From positions 1-5,000 of the forward strand of contig BNUD01000128.1 of the NCBI GenBank assembly GCA_025997095.1: a stretch of 5,000 bases of DNA, read 5' to 3'. The notes under the pieces are model-generated. The model did not search any database, was not told the DNA's origin, and was given only the letters and a program-made list of their open reading frames with translations. Positions 1 to 5,000 of this stretch are shown here, one piece after another. How positions within the stretch are numbered: the first letter of the stretch is position 1; every line of letters starts with the position of its first letter. This stretch comes from Betaproteobacteria bacterium (lineage in GTDB: Bacteria > Pseudomonadota > Gammaproteobacteria > Burkholderiales > Rhodocyclaceae). The translations under genes and the position numbers were made by a program.

Positions 1-24
1 AAGATTTTTCGCGCGGAACCAAAC

Positions 25-50
25 CCGCCGGCGGGGACGCCGGCGCTCCC
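25..50 (+). repeat. Dispersed GC-rich repeat, copy 1
   Basis: This 26-bp GC-rich segment contains the core GGGGACGCCGGCGCTCCC. It matches the reverse complement of 615-640 at 24 of 26 positions, counted by eye. The two copies lie in opposite orientation about 565 bp apart, on either side of the gene-free region. Short GC-rich elements with a GACGCCGGCGC core are common dispersed intergenic repeats in several bacterial genomes. This is from memory, and the family is not named here. Confidence 0.6.
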
Positions 51-87
51 AGCAACGGCAAACGCCGACAATCCGTGTCAAACATTC

Positions 88-170
88 GGGCACGGCACAC
101 CGGGGCACGGCACGCCGTGCCCCTACGGGGAATGGGCGGATCGCATGTAGGGGCACGGCGTGCCGTGCCC
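88..170. repeat. Palindromic repeat cluster with a perfect 24-bp inverted pair
   Basis: Positions 103-126 and 147-170 are exact reverse complements over 24 bp, separated by 20 bp (127-146). Each arm is itself nearly palindromic (GGGCACGGC, a 2-nt centre, GCCGTGCCC), so each can fold alone or with the other. A partial third copy, GGGCACGGCAC, lies at 88-98. No T-tract follows, so it does not look like an ordinary intrinsic terminator. The form fits REP- or MITE-like intergenic elements. No function is assigned. Confidence 0.75.
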
Positions 171-472
171 TGTGGCGGCAAAGCAGCCCCTGATGCCTGT
201 CACCTGACCTCTGATCCCTGATGCCGAGCACATGAAGCGTGCCCGACCTACGAAACTGGATTTGGGGGTGCAGCAAGCGTAGTACGGACATCAAGTAGGG
301 TGGCAGCGGGTTTCGACGAAGCGTAGCAACGGCAAAAGCGCAGCGCCTTCCGCTATTCGGCGGTTCATCGCGCATACCACCCATTTGTCGAATTCGCGCA
401 CAACCGCCCTGTGGTGGATAACGCCTCGCTCATTCACCCCACAAAACCCCGCTGTCGATGCCAGCATGAGGT
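171..472. other. Gene-free intergenic mosaic of short repeats
   Basis: No convincing gene is visible here. A 10-bp direct repeat, CCCTGATGCC, occurs at 188-197 and 216-225 within a CTGA-rich stretch. CGTGCCCGACCTAC at 238-251 and GTAGGGTGG at 295-303 resemble half-elements of dispersed proteobacterial intergenic repeats (recognised from memory, not verified). A short open frame on the minus strand (291-479) ends in repeat-derived sequence and has no recognisable domain, so it is not called as a gene. Confidence 0.5.
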
Positions 473-500
473 TTGTCATTAATCTGATGTCTTATATAAG
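473..500 (+). promoter_or_regulatory. Predicted sigma70-type promoter, probably for icd
   Basis: A -35 box TTGTCA (473-478) and a -10 box TATAAG (495-500) each match the consensus at 5 of 6 positions, with a 16-bp spacer. Transcription would start near 507 and give a leader of about 330 nt before the icd start codon. The -10 box lies inside a perfect palindrome, as expected for a repressible promoter. It is the best promoter match I found upstream of icd. The start site is inferred, not observed. Confidence 0.55.
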
Positions 501-504
501 ACAT
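487..504. promoter_or_regulatory. Perfect 18-bp palindromic operator candidate
   Basis: ATGTCTTATATAAGACAT is identical to its own reverse complement across all 18 bp. It covers the predicted -10 box and part of the spacer, so a dimeric regulator bound here would block RNA polymerase. Its shape (GTC near the left end, GAC near the right, AT-rich centre) is of the kind bound by GntR/FadR-type dimers. I associate similar sites with central-carbon genes in Betaproteobacteria, from memory only. The regulator itself is not in the window. Confidence 0.6.
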
Positions 505-613
505 GTATGTGCTTGGCGTGCTACCATGCACGTCATCCGGTGAGCGTGCGATTTTGCAAATTTTTGTTCGTGATGAAATGAAGGATGCACGCCAGACGAG
601 GGGTGCCGCCTTT

Positions 614-687
614 CGGGAGCGTCGGCGTCCCCGCAGGCGGTTGTTGCGTAAAACCTGAACCCGTCACTCTGGACGGTGGCGCTCCCG
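614..687. repeat. Dispersed GC-rich repeat, copy 2, with hairpin potential
   Basis: Positions 615-640 are the inverted counterpart of the repeat at 25-50 (24 of 26 matches). The outer arms 614-630 and 671-687 are also inverted relative to each other, with about 14 of 17 positions complementary, including a perfect 8-bp end CGGGAGCG/CGCTCCCG. The element could therefore fold into a long stem with a loop of about 40 nt. It sits inside the predicted icd leader, between the upstream promoter and the gene. It looks like an inserted intergenic element rather than a gene. Confidence 0.55.
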
Positions 688-717
688 GAGGGACAGCCCA
701 AAGGTCGTTTTCAAGCA

Positions 718-746
718 TTGACCATAAGCCGATGGGCAGGGATACT
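718..746 (+). promoter_or_regulatory. Possible second, gene-proximal promoter of icd
   Basis: TTGACC (718-723, 5 of 6 to the -35 consensus) and GATACT (741-746, 4 of 6 to the -10 consensus) are separated by 17 bp. This would give a leader of about 80 nt. It lies downstream of the repeat at 614-687, so it could keep icd expressed if that element interferes with the upstream promoter. It is a weak match that could occur by chance. Confidence 0.3.
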
Positions 747-825
747 TACGCTCTTGTATCTCGCAATTTCTGGCGTTCCGCGCCATTTGCTTTGCCGTTT
801 CGCCAAAAAATCACACCATCCACCC

Positions 826-833
826 AGGAGGAG
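826..833 (+). promoter_or_regulatory. Strong Shine-Dalgarno of icd
   Basis: AGGAGGAG ends 2 nt before the ATG at 836, and its AGGAGG core ends 4 nt before it. This near-perfect anti-16S complement fixes the icd start and suggests high translation, as expected for a central metabolic enzyme. Confidence 0.8.
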
Positions 834-835
834 TT

Positions 836-3070
836 ATGACAACAGAGAACCCAAAAATTATTTACACGCTCACCGACGAAGCGCCGTTTTTGGCGACCGC
901 CGCTTTTTTGCCGGTGGTGCGCGCCTTTACCGCGCCAGCGGGGATTGACATTGAAGCGGCGGATATTTCCGTTGCCGCCCGCGTGCTGGCGGAGTTTCCG
1001 GAGTATTTGCAGGAAGCGCAGCGCGTTCCCGACACGCTCGCCGCGCTGGGCAAAAAGACGCTGGAAGCCGACGCCAACATCATCAAGCTGCCCAATATCA
1101 GCGCCTCGTTGGGGCAGTTGACGGCGTGCATCAAGGAATTGCAGGGGCGTGGTTTTGCCGTGCCCGATTATCCCGAAGACCCGAAAACGGACGCGGAAAA
1201 AACCATCAAGGCGCGCTATGCCAGATGCCTTGGCTCCGCCGTGAATCCGGTGCTGCGCGAGGGCAATTCCGACCGCCGCGCCCCGCTGTCCGTCAAGAAT
1301 TACGCCCGCAAAAACCCGCACTCGATGGGCAAGTGGAGCCACGCCTCCCGCACCCATGCGGTGTGGATGAACAAGGGCGATTTTTACCACGGCGAAAAAT
1401 CCATGACCCTCGACAAAGCGCGGGAAGTCAGAATGGAGCTGGTGACCAAAAGCGGCAAAGTCATCGTTCTGAAACCCAGACTTTCTCTTTTGGCAGGCGA
1501 GATTATTGATTCCATGTTCATGAGCAAAAAGGCGCTCTGCGACTTTTACGAGCAGGAACTCGAAGACGCCCGCGAATCCGGCATCATGTTCTCGCTGCAC
1601 GTCAAGGCGACCATGATGAAGGTCTCCCACCCCATTGTGTTCGGGCACTGCGTCAAGACCTATTACAAGGATGCCTTTGCCAAACACGCCAGGCTGTTCG
1701 AGGAACTGGGCGTGAATGTCAATAACGGCATGAGCAATTTGTATGACAAAATCGCCGCCTTGCCGGAACCTTTGCATGACGAAATCATCCGCGACCTGCA
1801 CGCCTGTCACGAACATCGCCCCGAACTGGCGATGGTGGATTCCGCCAAGGGCATCACCAATTTCCACTCGCCCAACGACGTGATTGTGGATGCTTCCATG
1901 CCCGCCATGATTCGCGGCGGCGGCAAAATGTGGGGGGCGGATGGCAAGCAAAAAGATGTCAAAGCGGTGATGCCGGAATCCACCTTCGCCCGCATCTATC
2001 AGGAAATGATCAACTTCTGCAAGACCAATGGCAATTTCGACCCGACCACGATGGGCACCGTGCCCAATGTCGGCTTGATGGCGCAACAGGCGGAAGAATA
2101 CGGCTCGCACGACAAGACCTTCGAGATCGCCGAAGACGGCGTTGCCAATGTTGTCGACATCGCCACTGGCGAAGCGCTGCTCAGTCAAAACGTTGAAGCG
2201 GGCGACCTCTGGCGTGTGTGCCAGGCCAAAGACGCGCCGATTCGTGACTGGGTAAAACTCGCCGTCACCCGCGCCAGAAATTCGGGCACAACCGCCGTAT
2301 TCTGGCTCGACCCCTATCGCCCGCACGAAGCCGAACTCATCAAGAAGGTGGAAAAATACCTTCAGGAGCACGACACCACGGGACTTGACATCCGCATCAT
2401 GTCGCAAGTGCGCGCCATGCGGTTCACCCTGGAGCGTGTCATACGCGGCATTGACACCATCTCCGTCACCGGAAACATCCTGCGCGACTACCTCACCGAC
2501 CTGTTCCCCATCATGGAACTGGGCACCAGCGCCAAGATGCTCTCCATCGTCCCCCTGATGGCAGGCGGCGGCATGTACGAAACCGGCGCTGGCGGCTCCG
2601 CGCCCAAGCACGTCAAACAACTTCTGGAAGAAAACCACCTGCGCTGGGATTCGCTGGGCGAGTTTCTGGCGCTCGCCGTATCGCTGGAAGATTTGGGGCA
2701 GAAAACCGGCAACGCCAAAGCCACGCTCCTCTCCAAAACTCTGGATGCCGCCACCGGCAAACTTCTCGACCAACAAAAATCCCCCTCGCCCAAAACCGGA
2801 CAACTCGATAATCGCGGCAGCCAGTTTTACCTCGCGCGCTATTGGGCAGAAGCCCTCGCCGCGCAAAAAGAAGACGCCGCCCTCGCCACCCATTTCGCGC
2901 CGCTTGCCAAAACCCTCGCGGAAAATGAGGCCAGCATCATCGCCGAACTGAACGCCGTGCAAGGCAAACCAGCCGACATCGGCGGCTACTATCTGGCAGA
3001 CGACGCCAAACTGAAAGCCGTCATGCGCCCCAGCGCCACGTTTAATGCGGCGTTGCAGACGGCGGGCTGA
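836..3070 (+). CDS. icd: Isocitrate dehydrogenase, NADP-dependent, monomeric type
   Basis: This cytosolic TCA-cycle enzyme oxidatively decarboxylates isocitrate to 2-oxoglutarate with reduction of NADP+. The 744-residue product matches the usual 735-745 residues of the monomeric (IDH-II) family and aligns with it end to end. Recalled active-site residues of the Azotobacter enzyme have clear counterparts. Substrate residues are S134, N137, R141 and R147 in [16 protein letters not shown], plus K257 and Y422. Metal ligands are D348 and D352 in PNDVIVD, with R550-D551 in the [11 protein letters not shown] segment. The NADP-side residues H592 and R603 lie in [15 protein letters not shown]. The family is unrelated in fold-level sequence to the short homodimeric Icd of E. 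coli. The ATG is set by a strong Shine-Dalgarno, and the gene is a single unit closed by its own terminator. No frameshift or missing catalytic residue is seen. The identification is near certain. Confidence 0.97.
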   Translation: MTTENPKIIYTLTDEAPFLATAAFLPVVRAFTAPAGIDIEAADISVAARVLAEFPEYLQEAQRVPDTLAALGKKTLEADANIIKLPNISASLGQLTACIKELQGRGFAVPDYPEDPKTDAEKTIKARYARCLGSAVNPVLREGNSDRRAPLSVKNYARKNPHSMGKWSHASRTHAVWMNKGDFYHGEKSMTLDKAREVRMELVTKSGKVIVLKPRLSLLAGEIIDSMFMSKKALCDFYEQELEDARESGIMFSLHVKATMMKVSHPIVFGHCVKTYYKDAFAKHARLFEELGVNVNNGMSNLYDKIAALPEPLHDEIIRDLHACHEHRPELAMVDSAKGITNFHSPNDVIVDASMPAMIRGGGKMWGADGKQKDVKAVMPESTFARIYQEMINFCKTNGNFDPTTMGTVPNVGLMAQQAEEYGSHDKTFEIAEDGVANVVDIATGEALLSQNVEAGDLWRVCQAKDAPIRDWVKLAVTRARNSGTTAVFWLDPYRPHEAELIKKVEKYLQEHDTTGLDIRIMSQVRAMRFTLERVIRGIDTISVTGNILRDYLTDLFPIMELGTSAKMLSIVPLMAGGGMYETGAGGSAPKHVKQLLEENHLRWDSLGEFLALAVSLEDLGQKTGNAKATLLSKTLDAATGKLLDQQKSPSPKTGQLDNRGSQFYLARYWAEALAAQKEDAALATHFAPLAKTLAENEASIIAELNAVQGKPADIGGYYLADDAKLKAVMRPSATFNAALQTAG

Positions 3071-3106
3071 GAGGGCAGGGCAGGGAAAGTCGCTGCCGAA
3101 AAGAAG

Positions 3107-3140
3107 AACAGGATGACGGGTTGGTCATCCTGTTTTTTTT
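3107..3140 (+). terminator. Intrinsic terminator after icd
   Basis: AACAGGATGAC (3107-3117) pairs perfectly with GTCATCCTGTT (3124-3134) around a 6-nt loop, giving an 11-bp stem. An uninterrupted T run follows (3133-3140). An A-rich stretch precedes the stem. It starts 36 nt after the icd stop codon and separates icd from the CRISPR operon, so cmr1 needs its own promoter. Confidence 0.93.
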
Positions 3141-3187
3141 GCGTATTTTCCGCATCCGGCACGCAGCAAGCTTGCCAAAAAGAAATG

Positions 3188-3218
3188 TGGACAAATTTAT
3201 CGCATAATGCCGTATCAC
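3188..3218 (+). promoter_or_regulatory. Weak promoter candidate for the cmr operon
   Basis: The roughly 100 bp between the terminator and cmr1 must carry a promoter if the operon is expressed on its own. The best match is TGGACA (3188-3193, 5 of 6 to the -35 consensus), with TATCAC (3213-3218) after a 19-bp spacer. Both the spacing and the -10 box are poor. A CATAAT at 3203-3208 is a better -10 box but has no matching -35. The call is tentative. Confidence 0.22.
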
Positions 3219-3223
3219 TGACA

Positions 3224-3231
3224 GGGGGGGG
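3224..3231 (+). promoter_or_regulatory. Run of eight G residues in the cmr1 ribosome-binding region
   Basis: Eight consecutive G residues end 10 nt before the ATG at 3242. No canonical AGGAGG is present, so the G tract (GGGGGGGGTAAG) is the only plausible purine-rich ribosome-binding site. It supports the 3242 start over the ATG at 3248. Mononucleotide G tracts can change length by replication slippage, which here would shift Shine-Dalgarno spacing and not the reading frame. Confidence 0.4.
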
Positions 3232-3241
3232 TAAGAATCTC

Positions 3242-4252
3242 ATGGGGATGCAGGAAAGACGCTTTGAATTGAAATTCCTGACGCCTGCTTTTTTGGGCGA
3301 TGCCGAACAAAACGGCGTCTGGCGCACGCCGCCGATCAAGGCGCTGCTGCGGCAGTGGTGGCGAGTGGCGTATGCGGCAAGGCATGGGTTTGATGTTGCG
3401 GCGATGCGTGAGGCTGAAGGTATCTTGTTCGGTCACGCAGATGGCAATACCGCCAACGGGCGGGCTGCTGCTCGCCGGAGTGTCGTGCGCTTGAGATTGG
3501 ATCAATGGGAAGAAGGAAAACTGGCAAAAGCAAAATGGGTAGCAGGCGATAAAATCCCACACCCGGAAGTTGGCAAAATTGACAGCTTTCTCTACCTTGG
3601 TTACGGGCATCTCAAAGGTGCAAGTCTCAACAAAGCGAACGCCGCTATTCAAGCCTCGGAGTCCGCACAGTTTCGTCTGGCTTACCCGGAAGAGTACGCC
3701 AACTTGCTGGAACAGGCCTTATGGCTGATGGATCGCTTCGGCACCTTGGGCGGACGCAGCCGCAACGGTTGGGGCAGTTTCACCCTGAAGCCGCAGGATG
3801 GCGATGCGTTACAAGGCAAGTTGCCTTTGCGTAAATGGCAAGAGTGTCTGACGCTGGATTGGCCTCACGCCATCGGCAAGGATAACAACGATAACAACGC
3901 TTTGATTTGGCAAACCACGCCCTTCAACGACTGGAAGCAGGCTATGACGGAACTGGCAAGACTCAAGATTGAGTTGCGTACCAAGTTTTCGTTCAAAGAG
4001 GGAAATCAACGGCTCTGGCTCTCCTATCCTGTCACTCACCACAATGCTTTTGGAGGCGCTCTCCGCCTTCCCAACAGCCTGCGTTTCAAGCTACGCCCGA
4101 CGCCAGACGGAAAACTTGTTGGCGTCATTTTTCACGTTCCTTGCAAGCCGCCTTCGGATTTCAAACCCAATATTGAGCAAATCAAAGAGGTATGGAAATC
4201 TGTTCATGAATTTCTCAACACAAACAGCGGCTTGCGCCGGATTCAGGAGTAA
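3242..4252 (+). CDS. cmr1: Type III-B CRISPR RAMP protein Cmr1
   Basis: Cmr1 is a Cas7-like RAMP subunit of the Cmr effector complex. It sits towards the end of the crRNA-target duplex that carries the 3' end of the crRNA and aids target-RNA capture. The 336-residue product has the family's landmarks. An N-terminal ferredoxin-like strand has TPAFLG (14-19), and RTPPIKALLRQWWR (28-41) is the most diagnostic block. LFG (62-64), YLGYG (118-122) and a glycine/arginine-rich loop GTLGGRSRNGWGSF (167-180) follow. A second RAMP-like half ends near residue 336. The open frame extends upstream to 3113, but that start lies inside the icd terminator, so I chose ATG 3242; ATG 3248 is the alternative. A 9-bp tandem duplication gives DNNDNN near residues 214-219. 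The gene ends 3 bp before cmr2, and AGGAG at its 3' end serves as the cmr2 ribosome-binding site. Confidence 0.92.
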   Translation: MGMQERRFELKFLTPAFLGDAEQNGVWRTPPIKALLRQWWRVAYAARHGFDVAAMREAEGILFGHADGNTANGRAAARRSVVRLRLDQWEEGKLAKAKWVAGDKIPHPEVGKIDSFLYLGYGHLKGASLNKANAAIQASESAQFRLAYPEEYANLLEQALWLMDRFGTLGGRSRNGWGSFTLKPQDGDALQGKLPLRKWQECLTLDWPHAIGKDNNDNNALIWQTTPFNDWKQAMTELARLKIELRTKFSFKEGNQRLWLSYPVTHHNAFGGALRLPNSLRFKLRPTPDGKLVGVIFHVPCKPPSDFKPNIEQIKEVWKSVHEFLNTNSGLRRIQE

Positions 4253-4255
4253 GCC

Positions 4256-4810
4256 ATGACCGAGAACAAAACATGGCAAACCAAGGTTGCTGCCCGTCTG
4301 CACGATCCGGCGGAAAAGGCGCTGGTACTGTTACGCGATCCGGCGGGACATGAGAATGGCACCAGCCGCGCCTTGCGCCGTTTATTGGGGTTGGACGTCC
4401 AAAACGCAGATCGGATTGACCCGGACAACGATGAGGCATTGGCGACGACTTTGTTCAAGAAGGGCTTGCCCATTGAAATCTATCGCACGGTGCAGCGCGC
4501 CGATTGGTGGGCGGCGGGTGCGGATCGCCCGCAATGGCCGATGCAGGAAATCACCGTCACTACGAAAAAAGGGGATGAAAAAACCTTTGCCGTCGCTGAT
4601 TGGGCGCAAGTGCGCTGGAGTAAGAAACCGGTTCTGATTCACCCGCTTACCGGTCAGGAATCCGATCTTTTGTCATTGAGCGCAACCGGGGAAACAAAAT
4701 CGCATCCGGCCCCAGCGTTTCGCATACAGGACGCATGGTTTCCCACGCGAGCCTTGAGAGCAGATGCGAACCGGCCCACAAATCGGAAGTGCTGCGAGCG
4801 GCAGCGATGA
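4256..4810 (+). CDS. cmr2: Cas10/Cmr2 N-terminal part, truncated by an inversion junction
   Basis: Cmr2 (Cas10) is the large subunit of the type III-B complex. An intact protein is usually well over 800 residues and has an HD domain and two Palm domains that make cyclic oligoadenylate. Here only residues 1-~142 look native. These include LHDPAEKALVL with the H16-D17 pair typical of Cas10 HD regions, ADRPQWP (89-95), and KKPVLIHPLTG (123-133). From about 4680 the frame reads 42 unrelated residues to a stop at 4808-4810. That stretch is the antisense of a later cmr2 segment lying on the minus strand. AGGAG at 4245-4249 and the 3-bp gap from cmr1 mark it as the second operon gene. As laid out it cannot make a working Cas10, and no GGDD motif is present. 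It may be genuinely broken, switchable, or misassembled. Confidence 0.85.
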   Translation: MTENKTWQTKVAARLHDPAEKALVLLRDPAGHENGTSRALRRLLGLDVQNADRIDPDNDEALATTLFKKGLPIEIYRTVQRADWWAAGADRPQWPMQEITVTTKKGDEKTFAVADWAQVRWSKKPVLIHPLTGQESDLLSLSATGETKSHPAPAFRIQDAWFPTRALRADANRPTNRKCCERQR

Positions 4811-5000
4811 AACTCTGCACCGGACCGATGGAAAGCGTCAGCAATGAGACTTCGCCCTGCGGATCGGCGGCAAAAGCGCCCGCGAACGCGGAAACGAGGT
4901 CGAGATGATCCCAGATCGAATGGTCGGGAATGCGGGTATCGGCGGGCAACAAATGCCACAGGGCACCGAGTTTTCCGTTGTCCTCTTCCTCGACCAATTC
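4647..5000 (-). pseudogene. cmr2: Inverted internal fragment of Cas10/Cmr2
   Basis: Read leftwards from the window edge, the minus strand encodes about 107 residues of the Cmr2 segment expected after the plus-strand part. It begins ELVEEEDNGKLGALW. LPADTRIPDHSIWDHLDL, SIGPVQSFIAAARSTSDLWAG and GPDAILFPRLR follow, all typical Cmr2 blocks in the normal order. The native match stops at FPRLR (position 4680). The frame then continues for ten unrelated residues, antisense to the plus-strand cmr2, and stops at 4647-4649. The frame is open through position 5000, and the TTG at 4995-4997 is an internal leucine, not a start. No ribosome-binding site belongs to it here. About 40-50 residues expected between the two halves are missing and probably lie just past 5000. 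Confidence 0.85.
4676..4684. other. Inversion-type breakpoint inside cmr2
   Basis: Plus-strand Cmr2 similarity ends at ...GQESDLLSL (codons to about 4678-4681). Minus-strand Cmr2 similarity ends at FPRLR (codon 4680-4682). The two limits coincide within a few bases, so the DNA switches strand relative to the gene at about 4680. I see no long inverted repeat, transposon end or recombinase core site at the junction itself. The partner breakpoint lies beyond the window. Confidence 0.8.

Noticed and set aside
103..170. The 24-bp inverted repeat as an intrinsic terminator or CRISPR repeat
   Set aside because: No T-tract follows either arm. The two arms are inverted with respect to each other and no regularly spaced series of direct repeats with unique spacers exists.
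291..479. A 62-codon minus-strand open frame in the upstream spacer
   Set aside because: It has no recognised domain, its C-terminal end (RFVETRCHPT) comes from a dispersed-repeat-like sequence, and the surrounding DNA is repeat mosaic.
585..839. Short plus-strand open frames running from the repeat at 614-687 into the icd start
   Set aside because: Their translations come from repeat DNA and one overlaps icd out of frame. None resembles a leader peptide or known protein.
746..2962. A 738-codon open frame on the minus strand opposite icd
   Set aside because: It is almost entirely antisense to a clear, full-length isocitrate dehydrogenase. Its translation is rich in H, G, R and F with no recognisable domain. 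Long antisense frames arise from the codon bias of GC-rich genes.
3113..3241. An upstream extension of cmr1 by 43 residues
   Set aside because: It would start inside the icd terminator stem and translate the T-tract. The conserved Cmr1 N-terminus begins only after 3242.
4654..4959. A second minus-strand open frame overlapping the inverted cmr2 fragment
   Set aside because: It is in a different frame from the recognisable Cmr2 sequence and is a shadow of it.
4256..4997. Two separate Cas10-like genes facing each other
   Set aside because: The two fragments cover successive, non-overlapping parts of one Cmr2 and break at the same base pair. One split gene explains this better than two genes.

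Overview
The window is GC-rich bacterial chromosomal DNA. It holds a housekeeping TCA-cycle gene, icd, followed by the start of a type III-B (Cmr) CRISPR effector operon. A monomeric NADP-dependent isocitrate dehydrogenase, a proteobacterial-looking Cmr1, and GC-rich dispersed palindromic repeats in the spacer suggest a proteobacterium, probably beta or gamma. That placement is inference; the sequence carries no rRNA or other firm taxonomic marker.

Layout. Positions 1-~470 hold no gene I can support. This stretch is a mosaic of short inverted and direct repeats, including a perfect 24-bp inverted pair at 103-126/147-170. A good sigma70-type promoter at 473-500 overlaps a perfect 18-bp palindrome at 487-504, which is probably the operator and promoter for icd. 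A roughly 330-nt leader follows. It carries a second copy of a dispersed repeat (614-687) and a weaker promoter-like site (718-746). icd (836-3070) has a strong Shine-Dalgarno and ends at a textbook intrinsic terminator (3107-3140). After about 100 bp containing an 8-G tract, cmr1 (3242-4252) begins. It is followed 3 bp later by cmr2/cas10 (from 4256).

The striking point is that cmr2 is broken. It reads normally on the + strand for about 142 codons, to about 4680. The next recognisable part of the same protein then lies on the opposite strand, running leftwards from the window edge (5000) to 4680. Both reading frames lose homology at the same base pair, so this is an inversion-type junction inside cmr2. 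It could be a real or switchable inversion, or an assembly or amplification chimera. The window alone cannot decide.

How the genes work together. Icd makes 2-oxoglutarate and NADPH and is functionally unrelated to the CRISPR genes, from which it is separated by its terminator. Cmr1 and Cmr2 would be subunits of one crRNA-guided RNA-targeting complex (with Cmr3-6, not in the window), but with the layout shown here Cmr2 would lack its catalytic Palm domains. No CRISPR array, tRNA or rRNA is visible.
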